A DNA stretch of 64,000 nucleotides. It comes from Oxalobacteraceae bacterium (lineage in GTDB: Bacteria > Pseudomonadota > Gammaproteobacteria > Burkholderiales > Burkholderiaceae_D). Positions 9,151 to 16,859 of this stretch are shown piece by piece. The notes under the pieces are model-generated. The model saw only the letters and a list, made by a program, of their open reading frames with translations, did no database searches and had not been told where the DNA came from. Position 1 is the first letter of the stretch. Each line of letters begins with the position of its first letter. Both the position numbers and the translations under genes were made by a program. The stretch covers positions 1 through 64,000 of the forward strand of contig OMID01000060.1 of the NCBI GenBank assembly GCA_900299005.1, given 5' to 3'.

Positions 9151-9284
9151 GGGAGACGCTGAATAAAAGCCCCATGGTCTGGCGAGCCAGCATCGCTGTG
9201 CGACGCGGGAGCCTGCCCCATCACAGGCTGGCCGCTATTGCTCAAAGGAGAAATCTTGCGGTGTTTAATGACTCAGCGCTTCCC
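9151..9284. repeat. dispersed repeat family A, copy 1 (134 bp)
   Basis: The ends are imperfect terminal inverted repeats: GGGAGACGCTGAATAA at the left and, read on the minus strand from the right, GGGAAGCGCTGAGTCATTAA. The interior matches copies at 25967, 54741 and 62927, including a GGCAGGCTCCCGCGTCGCA-like core (in opposite orientation here). It occupies most of the 294-base gap between two divergent genes, and no other gene is visible there. MITE-like; mobility is inferred only from structure and copy number. Confidence 0.75.
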
Positions 9285-9400
9285 TCGCCAAAAAACGCGG
9301 CGTGAGATTGTCTGCATACTATAGCAGCGACCCAGGGACTTATCGCCCTTCTTGCGCTATTGACAATCATCTCGCTTGCGAGGCTGTCTTTTGAGGGACT

Positions 9401-10261
9401 ATGGATCGATCATTACTGTTTGGGGGCCCGGCGATCGGGCTCGGTACGTGGCAGATGGGTGAACGATCAAGCGCTGCGGCGCTGGAGATCGCCGCCATCG
9501 TCCATGCACTGGAAAGAGGGATTCGACTGATCGACACCGCAGAAATGTATGCCGACGGCGAGTCTGAACGTCGGGTCGGGGAAGCGCTTCTTGCCTGGGG
9601 CAAGGCAAGGCGCGACGAGCTGACGCTGGTGACCAAGGTGCTGCCACACAATGCCAGCCGTGAGGGTACCGTACGCGCGTGCGAGCAGAGTCTCAAGCGT
9701 CTGCGTGTTGATTACACCGATGTCTACCTATTGCACTGGCAAGGCAGTCACGCATTCGAGCAGACGCTGGAGGGCTTCGCGACCTTGCGTGAGCGCGGCC
9801 TGATACGTCACTGGGGCGTGAGTAATTTCGATGTCGCGCCGCTCAAGCGCTGGCTGGATACGGAGTCGCGCATGGGGGTGAGCGCAGCACACCGGCCGGG
9901 CTGCGCCACCAATCAGGTGTATTACAGCCTGCTTGCGCGAGGACCCGAATTCGATTTGCTGCCAACCATGCAGGCGCAGCACATGCCATTGATGGCATAC
10001 ACGCCACTGGGATCGGGCACGTTGGCACGAGATAAGCGGCTCGCGGCCATTGCCGCGACTGCTGGCTTCACTGCTGCGCAACTCGCGCTGGCCTGGGTCA
10101 TTCGAAGCGGGCAGGTCGTGGCGATTCCGAAATCGTCGAGCAGGGCGCGCACCGACGAGAACCTGGCGGCCTGCGATCTTGTGCTGGATGAAGCGATGGT
10201 GCGGCAGATCGATGCGCTGTTCCCGCCGCCATCGCGAAAAATGTCACTCGCGATGATCTGA
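9401..10261 (+). CDS. aldo/keto reductase
   Basis: A 286-residue AKR with the full tetrad by pattern: Asp and Tyr in LIDTAEMYADGESE, Lys in LVTKVLPHNAS, His in YLLHWQG. The C-terminal NADPH-binding part reads IPKSSSRARTDENLA. NADPH-dependent reduction of an aldehyde or ketone is expected (DkgA/YeaE-like branch). The start follows GAGGGACT. Its 3' end overlaps the convergent thioredoxin-like gene by 18 bases. Confidence 0.88.
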   Translation: MDRSLLFGGPAIGLGTWQMGERSSAAALEIAAIVHALERGIRLIDTAEMYADGESERRVGEALLAWGKARRDELTLVTKVLPHNASREGTVRACEQSLKRLRVDYTDVYLLHWQGSHAFEQTLEGFATLRERGLIRHWGVSNFDVAPLKRWLDTESRMGVSAAHRPGCATNQVYYSLLARGPEFDLLPTMQAQHMPLMAYTPLGSGTLARDKRLAAIAATAGFTAAQLALAWVIRSGQVVAIPKSSSRARTDENLAACDLVLDEAMVRQIDALFPPPSRKMSLAMI

Positions 10262-10786
10262 GCCACGCAGGCGCACTCGCTTGCCGCTCAGCTTCTGGCT
10301 GGCTTCGGCGATCATCCGATGAACCAGTGCGACGTAGTTGGGATGATCGCCACCGAGCAGCGGCTCGGCGAGGACTTCGCCATTGGCGTTGACCAGCAAC
10401 AGGGTGGGCGTCATCGTCACCCTGTAGTGACGCGCCAGTTCGGACTCGGTGAGGCGCCGCCCGTCGAAGCTCACCAGCGGTCTATCGCCGGTGACTGACA
10501 CCTCACGTATCAGCGGCTGTTCATCTTCCCTTAGCCCGCGCATCATCGGCATGAGCGCGTCGTGACGAACTATCCGGCAATAACTACAGCCGGGCAGCGT
10601 GAAGAACAGGACCACCGGGCGCTGGCTGGCGGCCGAGAGTGCGCCATCCTGCTGCAGCTGGGCGGCGAGTGGCAGGGGGCGCAGGACGGGCTGGGCGAGC
10701 GTGGGCTTGCCAGGGAAAAGCGCCGCCGACCACAGCAGCAGGCAGAGGAGTACATGGCTTGTCAGGTATCGCGGCAGGGATCGCAT
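10244..10786 (-). CDS. exported thioredoxin-like protein
   Basis: About 180 residues with an N-terminal signal segment (YLTSHVLLCLLLWSAALFPG) and a thioredoxin fold: FFTLPGCSYCRIV contains a CxxC redox pair, followed by VTMTPTLLLVNANG with the cis-Pro. This resembles periplasmic SoxW/TlpA-type proteins that reduce or shuffle disulfides. The start at ATG 10786 is uncertain; GTG 10792 is equally possible. It is convergent with the aldo/keto reductase and not in an obvious operon, so its partner is unknown. Confidence 0.8.
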   Translation of the reverse strand: MRSLPRYLTSHVLLCLLLWSAALFPGKPTLAQPVLRPLPLAAQLQQDGALSAASQRPVVLFFTLPGCSYCRIVRHDALMPMMRGLREDEQPLIREVSVTGDRPLVSFDGRRLTESELARHYRVTMTPTLLLVNANGEVLAEPLLGGDHPNYVALVHRMIAEASQKLSGKRVRLRGSDHRE

Positions 10787-10947
10787 GCCCACTATTGAAC
10801 ACGAAAACGGTCCTCGTTGTCATGCGTGGCGCTTGTAGGTCAGGGGCATGCACCGGCAGTGTGAGACACTCGCACTGAGACACTCGCGCCAGACCTGATG
10901 ACCTCCTTCTCCTCGCGCCCACTCGCCAAGCCGCTCTGCTGACACCC

Positions 10948-12339
10948 GTGATGCCGCTCCACCATCCCTCACCTGGCGAGCACTGGCGACCCCCGGCACC
11001 GCCGATGCGTTCCAACCTGGCGATTGGGCTGCGCATTCTGCTCGGGCGTGCGCCGGAGCTGCTGCACACCCTGCCGCGCGATTGCTATACCAAAGACATC
11101 ATCAGTGTGCCTATCGGTCGCAGACCCGTGTTCATCGTCAATCACCCCGAGACCATCCGGCGCATTTTCGTGGAGGACCGCGAGGCCTATCCCAAGAGCG
11201 ACCTGATGGTGTCCACCTTGGCCCCTCTGCTCGGCGAGGGGGTTCTCGTGTCGGGCGGTGAGCGCTGGGAGCATGACCGCAAGATGCTCGAGCCAGCTTT
11301 CATGCAGATGCGTTTGCAGGCATTGTTCCCCAAGATGCGAGAGGCGGTTGATGACTGGCTGTGCCGTCTGCACGCATTGCCATCGGGGACGGTGATCGAG
11401 CTGGAATCCGAACTGAGTCGAGTCACGGCCGATGTGATGTTTCGGGTGTTGTTCTCACAAGCGATCAATGGCGAGGATGCGTCAAAGGTGTTCAATGCAT
11501 TTGGCAGCTTTCAGCGACACAGCCCTCAATTCGATCTGCGCGTGGTGTTGGACAGCGATCCGCTGCGCCCGTTGCCGCAGGCCGCTGAGCTCCAGCTCGA
11601 AGCCCGGCAGATACGTGGGCTGCTTGAGCAATTGATTGATCAGCGGCTCATGCGGCTGGCACAGGGAGAGCACTTCATCGATTTCGCGCAGGCGGTGATC
11701 GATGCGCGGGATGCTGACGGTCATGCGTTCAAGCGCGAGCAAATGATTGATCAGTTGGCGGTATTTTTTCTCGCAGGTCACGAAACCACAGCGAGCGCGC
11801 TGGGCTGGACGTTTTTCTTGCTATCGCAACAGCCCGCTTGGTGGCAACGGCTGCGCGAAGAGATGGATTCCCACCTGGGCGAGGCGGCTTTCGAGTTTGC
11901 AGACTTCAAGCGACTGAGTGTGGTGCGGCAGGTGTTTCGCGAAAGTTTGCGTCTGTATCCCCCCGTTGCCTTTCTCACCCGCCGTGCCTCACGAGACGAC
12001 AGGTTCGGCAAGCTCCGGGTGCCCAAGGATAGTTTTATTGTTGTGTCCCCTTGGCTGGTGCACCGGCATCACGCGCATTGGCCGCATCCGGACCGTTTCG
12101 ATCCCTCCCGCTTCGACGAGGAAGCATCGCTGCCGGGCACGGGCACCTACCTGCCTTTCGGTCTCGGTCCGCGTGCCTGTACTGGCGCGATGGTCGCGCA
12201 GTTGGAGGCATCGCTAATTCTCTGCGAGGCTGGTCGCCGCTTTGATTTTGTTCCGGTGGCACCCGAGAAGGTACAGCCCGTCACGCATGTCAGTGTGCGC
12301 ATTGAGGGAGGGCTTCCGGTCAAGATTCATGCCCGATGA
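10948..12339 (+). CDS. cytochrome P450
   Basis: A 463-residue P450 without membrane anchor. Seen: I-helix AGHETTAS (about residue 276), K-helix ESLR (ExxR), the FDPSRFDEE meander region, and the heme loop PFGLGPRACTG with thiolate Cys near residue 411. Bacterial soluble P450s hydroxylate small organic substrates with ferredoxin and reductase partners, none of which is adjacent. It resembles the CYP102/CYP4-like long-chain hydroxylase branch in overall pattern, but the substrate is not assigned. Confidence 0.9.
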   Translation: MMPLHHPSPGEHWRPPAPPMRSNLAIGLRILLGRAPELLHTLPRDCYTKDIISVPIGRRPVFIVNHPETIRRIFVEDREAYPKSDLMVSTLAPLLGEGVLVSGGERWEHDRKMLEPAFMQMRLQALFPKMREAVDDWLCRLHALPSGTVIELESELSRVTADVMFRVLFSQAINGEDASKVFNAFGSFQRHSPQFDLRVVLDSDPLRPLPQAAELQLEARQIRGLLEQLIDQRLMRLAQGEHFIDFAQAVIDARDADGHAFKREQMIDQLAVFFLAGHETTASALGWTFFLLSQQPAWWQRLREEMDSHLGEAAFEFADFKRLSVVRQVFRESLRLYPPVAFLTRRASRDDRFGKLRVPKDSFIVVSPWLVHRHHAHWPHPDRFDPSRFDEEASLPGTGTYLPFGLGPRACTGAMVAQLEASLILCEAGRRFDFVPVAPEKVQPVTHVSVRIEGGLPVKIHAR

Positions 12340-12543
12340 AAGCGGTGCGCCGCATCCCGGTATGACAGCATCGCCAACGCTGCGGTTGTCGCCTGCTGCT
12401 TCTGCGACCATCGAGGGCAGGTTATCGTTGCCAGTCGCCACACAAGTAGCCGTCATCTCTCGCAGACATTGAACACGCCACTCGCATGCGGACACATGGG
12501 TTAAGCTGTGTGGCAAATAAATTGACTTATCAGGTTGCTAAAG

Positions 12544-13116
12544 ATGTCAAGGTCTACCGGGCTCATGGACAAGGCAATCGGCTACTGTGCCGAGAAGTTC
12601 GAGTCACGCTCGCCAGCGGGAGAGGCAGGACTTTGCTGCGTGCCCGACCGCAGCGAGCTCGTGCGCATCCTTCAGGAGGAAGGGGGCGAGTCGGACCCGT
12701 ATCTGACCGTAGCGGCGATATTGCGCGATGTGCTGCAATACACCGCAACGCCCGAAGAAGAGATCTTGAAAGTCTTCGGTATTGAAGTCGCACTGATCGT
12801 TGCCGAATTGACCGAGAATAATAAATTCACCACTGCCACGCGCCGCACTCTGCGGCTGGCGCGCATGTCCGGCCTCTCGCGCAAGGCGAAATTGATTTTG
12901 TTTGCCGAGATTATTGAAACCTTACGCCAGCTTGCCAGCAAGACGGTACCTGGCAACTGGTCAGTGCAGCACAAGCAGGAATTTTTCGAGTGGGCAGAGA
13001 AAATCGTGGCAGCGATGGGCAAGGTGAACACGACCCTACTGGCGGTGTATCTTGCCGAGCTGGAGACAGCAAAGCTCAGCCTCACGCCACAAGCGGTTCC
13101 TTCGAGGAAGCACTGA
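12544..13116 (+). CDS. MESH1-like HD-domain protein lacking catalytic residues (ppGpp hydrolase pseudoenzyme)
   Basis: A 190-residue protein that aligns by eye along its whole length with small alarmone hydrolases (MESH1/RelA-SpoT HD domain): VRILQEEGG, AAILRDVLQYT, FGIEVALIVAELT, AKLILFAEIIETLRQL and WSVQHKQEFFEWAEKIV. The residues that bind Mn and do catalysis are replaced: the first ligand His by D35, the HD pair by R61-D62, the ED pair by Q65-Y66, the later Asp by E122 and Asn by T126. The fold looks kept and the frame is intact, so this is probably a divergent non-hydrolytic protein, perhaps a nucleotide sensor. Start ATG 12544 is chosen over TTG 12535. Confidence 0.75.
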   Translation: MSRSTGLMDKAIGYCAEKFESRSPAGEAGLCCVPDRSELVRILQEEGGESDPYLTVAAILRDVLQYTATPEEEILKVFGIEVALIVAELTENNKFTTATRRTLRLARMSGLSRKAKLILFAEIIETLRQLASKTVPGNWSVQHKQEFFEWAEKIVAAMGKVNTTLLAVYLAELETAKLSLTPQAVPSRKH

Positions 13117-13174
13117 TGGGCTGATGCAGTGATGCGGTGTCATGATCCCTGTCGGTCTCAGGGATCGGGTAATC

Positions 13175-13204
13175 AAAAAAAGCCAGCGACCGGCGTCGCT
13201 GGCT
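13175..13204 (-). terminator. intrinsic terminator of the TRAP binding protein gene
   Basis: A near-perfect hairpin AGCCAGCGAC/GTCGCTGGCT with a short loop, followed on the minus strand by a run of U (AAAAAA at 13175-13180 on the plus strand). It lies 27 bases past the stop of the minus-strand gene. A second 8-bp stem (GATCCCTG/CAGGGATC, 13144-13166) lies next to it. Confidence 0.85.
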
Positions 13205-13230
13205 TTCTGCTGTGAGACTTCCGGGGGGTG

Positions 13231-14250
13231 TTACTTGCAGGCTGCCCTTGCCTCTTCCAGCAAGTGCTTGCCATCAAAGCCTTTGGCTGTCATGTCTTTC
13301 ACCCATTCTTCGGTCACGCTGGCGGTTGCGGCTTCCCAGCGTTTCACTTCGGCTGGCGGCAGCGAGTAGAAGACGTTCTTGCGAGCCTCGGCGGCTTTCT
13401 TGCCCGGGATGATGTCTTCGACGAAGACCTTGCCCACCCATGCGGAGGGCTCGGGGCCGCTGTTGGCATCGATCACCTTCTTCAGTTCTGGGGGCAGACT
13501 ATCGTACTTCGCCTGATTCATGGCAAAAATGAAGGCCGTGTTGGAAATCTGCGCCTCGCCTGCCCCGGCATCCGTATGAAATTTAGTAATCTCTTCGAAC
13601 TTCATTGACGGTATGACTTCCCACGGAATGATCGCACCATCGATGACGCCCTTGGACAGGGCTTCGGCCGCTTGCGGCAGCGGCATGGGGACAGGGGTGG
13701 CCCCAAGCGCCGCCACCATTTTCGATGACTGACGGTTCGGTGCGCGTATCTTCAGACCTTTGAAGTCCTCAAGTGTTTTTACCTGTTTTTTGGTGGTGTG
13801 CAGCAGCGAGCCATCATGCAGGTGAAACAGAATGGGTTTTACGCCTTTGTACTCTGCCGTGGCATGTTTGGTCGCGTAATGCCACAGACCGCGGCTGGCG
13901 CGCTCGGAGTCGCGCACCATGAAAGGTAACTCGAACGCTTCGGTCACCGGGAAGCGGCCCGCCTGATAGCTGGGCACTGTCCAGATGATGTCGGCCACGC
14001 CATCCTTTGCCTGATCGAAGAGCTGCTGGGGCGAACCACCGAGTTGCATCGAAGGATAGATCTGGCATTTCAGTTTGCCGCCAGACTCTTTTGCGATCTT
14101 GTCGCACCAGGGCACCATGAAATTTTTGTGCGCAGTCGAGCCGGGCGGCAGAAAGTGGTGCACTTTCAGCGTGATCGTTTGTGCCGATGCCAGCAAGGCT
14201 GGCAGCCACAGCAGGAGTCCATACAGACTCTTGACCATCGATTTTTTCAT
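13231..14250 (-). CDS. TRAP transporter solute-binding protein (DctP family), orphan
   Basis: A 339-residue periplasmic protein with a Sec signal (LYGLLLWLPALLASAQT) and DctP features: the IWTVPSYQAGRFPVTEAFELPF segment split over the hinge, GLKIRAPNRQSSKMV with the ligand-binding Arg, and GVIDGAIIPWEVI. It is expected to capture an organic acid or aromatic acid for a TRAP permease, but no DctQ/DctM gene lies nearby. Good AAGGGAAACA ribosome site; its own terminator lies at 13175. The position beside benzoate genes hints at an aromatic acid ligand (inference). Confidence 0.88.
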   Translation of the reverse strand: MKKSMVKSLYGLLLWLPALLASAQTITLKVHHFLPPGSTAHKNFMVPWCDKIAKESGGKLKCQIYPSMQLGGSPQQLFDQAKDGVADIIWTVPSYQAGRFPVTEAFELPFMVRDSERASRGLWHYATKHATAEYKGVKPILFHLHDGSLLHTTKKQVKTLEDFKGLKIRAPNRQSSKMVAALGATPVPMPLPQAAEALSKGVIDGAIIPWEVIPSMKFEEITKFHTDAGAGEAQISNTAFIFAMNQAKYDSLPPELKKVIDANSGPEPSAWVGKVFVEDIIPGKKAAEARKNVFYSLPPAEVKRWEAATASVTEEWVKDMTAKGFDGKHLLEEARAACK

Positions 14251-14405
14251 TGTTTCCCTTTCAGGGTATGGAGGATGTCAGTCAGGTTTCTAATCCGGCA
14301 AGCCCACGCGGGTACGCGCAGACCCTGTCGTTCATGGACGCTGGGTCAGGGATCATCAAGGGCAGCGTGATTGTAGTACAGAGCGCTGTTCATGCTGGTA
14401 TCGCC

Positions 14406-14434
14406 TTGACCGTGTCTTGCATGAAAACTGGTAT
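14406..14434 (+). promoter_or_regulatory. sigma-70 type promoter upstream of the paaH-like gene
   Basis: TTGACC at 14406-14411 and TGGTAT at 14429-14434 are separated by exactly 17 bases, 36 bases before the start codon at 14470, which has an AAGGAAACTGC ribosome site. Predicted by pattern only. Confidence 0.5.
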
Positions 14435-14469
14435 CTTCACTCTCTTCTCTGCACACACAAGGAAACTGC

Positions 14470-16005
14470 ATGTCTTCAGCCAACCTTTCGGGCAGCGTGA
14501 TCGGCGTTGTCGGTGCGGGTGCCATGGGCACGGGCATCGTCCAGGTGGCAGCGGCAGCCGGACATGCAGTGCGTCTGTTCGATGTTCGCGATGGTGCGGC
14601 GGCAGCGGCCTGTGAATCGGTGCGTCAGGTGTATGCCTCGCTGGCAGAGAAGGGCCGGATGAGCCACGAGGAAGCACACAGTGCCTCAACAAGGTTGACT
14701 CCCACCACGACGCTGCAGACGTTATCTGATTGCGAATTAGTGATCGAGGCCATTGTCGAAGACCTCGAGGCCAAGCAGCACTTGTTTGCTGCACTGGAAG
14801 CCATCGTGACCGATACCTGCATTCTGGCGACGAACACTTCATCGATATCGGTCACCGCAATCGGCGCCAGACTCCTGCAGCCACAGCGGTTGGTCGGCAT
14901 GCATTTCTTTAATCCGGTGCCACTCATGGCATTGGTGGAAGTCATCAGCGGTCTTGCGACCAGTGCAGCGGTGGCTGATCGCATCGTTGCCACCGCAGTG
15001 GCCTGGGGCAAGCAGCCCGTGCGCGCGAGGTCCACACCAGGCTTTATCGTCAACCGTGTTGCCCGGCCTTTTTATGCCGAGGGCTTACGCCTGCTGCAAG
15101 AGCGTGCGGCAGATCCGGCGACACTGGATGCAGTCATGCGCGATTGCGGCGGCTTTCGTATGGGGCCGTTCGAGCTCATGGACCTGATCGGACACGACGT
15201 CAATTATGCGGTGACGCAGTCGGTGTTCGATGCTTACTATCACGATCCGCGTTTTACACCCTCGCTGATTCAGAAGGAATTGCTCAGCGCCGGCTTCCTG
15301 GGCCGTAAATCCGGACGGGGTTTTTATACCTACGGCGAGGGCGCTCCGCCAGCGCCGCATCAGATGGCTGACTGCAGCTACCCGGGCAGGCCCGTGCTGA
15401 ATAAAAATTCCAGTATTGGCAGCATGATCGCGGCGCGTCTTGGTGCCTCCGGCAAAGAGTTTGGCTTGACTGAACCGAGTATTGCCGACGCCCCTGTGCT
15501 CACTGTGAATGGCGCATCCTTGTACCTCACTGATGGTCGAACCGCGACCACGCGTGCTGCCGAACATGGCAAGCCGGACACGGTGTTGATCGATCTGGCG
15601 CTAGATTTTGCGAAAAGCACGCGCATCGCGATGGCAGCGGCCGATCAGTGCTCCGAGGCAGCCCGCGAGGCCATCGCTGGGGTGCTGCAAGCGGCCGGTT
15701 ACCGCGTCACCTGGCTGCGCGATGTGCCCGGCATGGCAGTCATGCGTACGGTGGCCATGCTGGCCAATGAAGCGGCCGATGCGGTGAATCAGGGGGTTTG
15801 CTGCGCAGGCGATGTTGATCTCGCCATGCAAAAGGGTGTCAACTATCCTCTGGGTCCGTTGGCCTGGGCAGAGCGCGTCGGAGTGGATAAGCTGCTGCGT
15901 GTGTTACAAAATCTTGGTGCGGAATATGGAGAAGACCGGTATCGCATATCCCCGCTGCTGCGTCGCGTTGTGGCCAATGGCAGCCTGTCGTTCGGGGCTT
16001 ATTGA
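14470..16005 (+). CDS. paaH: 3-hydroxyacyl-CoA dehydrogenase (PaaH/PaaC type)
   Basis: A 511-residue protein with the N-terminal NAD-binding domain (GVVGAGAMGTGIVQVAA), the family signature (VGMHFFNPVPLMALVEVI, with catalytic His), and two C-terminal 3HCDH domains (TPGFIVNRVARPFYAE; then VMRTVAMLANEAADAV), as in PaaH/PaaC. It oxidises 3-hydroxyacyl-CoA to 3-oxoacyl-CoA. Next to the box genes its likely substrate is 3-hydroxyadipyl-CoA, formed after 3,4-dehydroadipyl-CoA hydration, giving 3-oxoadipyl-CoA for thiolysis. It is transcribed away from the orphan DctP gene and convergent with the hydrolase-ligase pair. Confidence 0.85.
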   Translation: MSSANLSGSVIGVVGAGAMGTGIVQVAAAAGHAVRLFDVRDGAAAAACESVRQVYASLAEKGRMSHEEAHSASTRLTPTTTLQTLSDCELVIEAIVEDLEAKQHLFAALEAIVTDTCILATNTSSISVTAIGARLLQPQRLVGMHFFNPVPLMALVEVISGLATSAAVADRIVATAVAWGKQPVRARSTPGFIVNRVARPFYAEGLRLLQERAADPATLDAVMRDCGGFRMGPFELMDLIGHDVNYAVTQSVFDAYYHDPRFTPSLIQKELLSAGFLGRKSGRGFYTYGEGAPPAPHQMADCSYPGRPVLNKNSSIGSMIAARLGASGKEFGLTEPSIADAPVLTVNGASLYLTDGRTATTRAAEHGKPDTVLIDLALDFAKSTRIAMAAADQCSEAAREAIAGVLQAAGYRVTWLRDVPGMAVMRTVAMLANEAADAVNQGVCCAGDVDLAMQKGVNYPLGPLAWAERVGVDKLLRVLQNLGAEYGEDRYRISPLLRRVVANGSLSFGAY

Positions 16006-16030
16006 TATCGCACTCGGATTGCGACTGACA

Positions 16031-16082
16031 ATCAAGCACCCCGATCAAGCACCCCGATCAAGCACCTCGATCAAGCACCCCG
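16031..16082. repeat. 13-bp tandem repeat (4 units) spanning a stop codon
   Basis: Four units of ATCAAGCACCCCG (third unit with one change) lie between the paaH-like stop and the end of the alpha/beta hydrolase gene. Each unit read on the minus strand carries TGA, and the last coding codons (DRGA then stop) of the hydrolase are one unit, so the gene's tail has been duplicated in tandem downstream of its own stop. Confidence 0.85.
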
Positions 16083-16859
16083 ATCACGAACATCGGCGAC
16101 AAATCGCGATACCGTCTCAGTCAGCAGCGCTGCCTGCTCACGATGGGGAGAGTGACCGCAACGGGCCATCGGCACGACCATGGCTTCCGGCAGCACGCGC
16201 TGTATGCCAAGGATTTGTTCCATCGTGCCGTACTCATCGTCCTCGCCTTGCACCGCTAGTATCGGGCAGCGTATGCCCCTGAGCTCGGCGTTGATCGACC
16301 AGTGACGAAAAGCAGGCGATAGCCAGACATCGTTCCATCCAAAGAAGGCAGAGTCCACATCATCATGGTAGCGAGCGAGACGATCACGCAATCCCTGGTG
16401 AAGATAGGCATGACGCGCGCGCTGCAAGCTGGCGAGGCTAATCTCTTCGACCATGATGTGCGGAGCGACGACGATGACGCCAGCACAGCGATCGGAATAC
16501 CGAGATGCGTACAGCAAACTGATCGAGCCACCGTCGCTGTGTCCGAATAGCCATGGGCGATTGATGTTCAGGGCAGAGAGCAGAGTGGGTAAGACCTCGA
16601 ACGCCTGTCGGTGCATGAAATCCGGGCCCCAGTGGTCGTCGTGGTCGCGGGGCGTGGATTGGCCATAGCCGGGGCGGGAGTACACCAGGCCACGCATGCC
16701 CAGTTGGTGGCTTAGCTGATCGGGGAATGTTTTCCACAATCCGACTGATCCCAGTCCCTCATGCAGGAATACCATCACCGGCGCGGCAGGATCGGTGGCG
16801 CCGACCCATTGCATCTCGAGACGAATTCTCCGACCTTGCCAGTCAATCTCGGTGTGCAC
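16071..16859 (-). CDS. alpha/beta hydrolase of the benzoate cluster
   Basis: A 262-residue alpha/beta hydrolase starting at GTG 16859, whose first base is the last base of the ligase stop TAG, so translation is coupled. Nucleophile elbow FGHSDGGS and catalytic His in CGHSPHRE are present; the oxyanion region reads FLHEGLGS. Hydrolases of this kind are common in box clusters, where a lactonase or thioesterase acting on shunt products such as unwanted CoA thioesters or lactones has been proposed; the exact substrate is not known. Confidence 0.85.
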   Translation of the reverse strand: MHTEIDWQGRRIRLEMQWVGATDPAAPVMVFLHEGLGSVGLWKTFPDQLSHQLGMRGLVYSRPGYGQSTPRDHDDHWGPDFMHRQAFEVLPTLLSALNINRPWLFGHSDGGSISLLYASRYSDRCAGVIVVAPHIMVEEISLASLQRARHAYLHQGLRDRLARYHDDVDSAFFGWNDVWLSPAFRHWSINAELRGIRCPILAVQGEDDEYGTMEQILGIQRVLPEAMVVPMARCGHSPHREQAALLTETVSRFVADVRDRGA

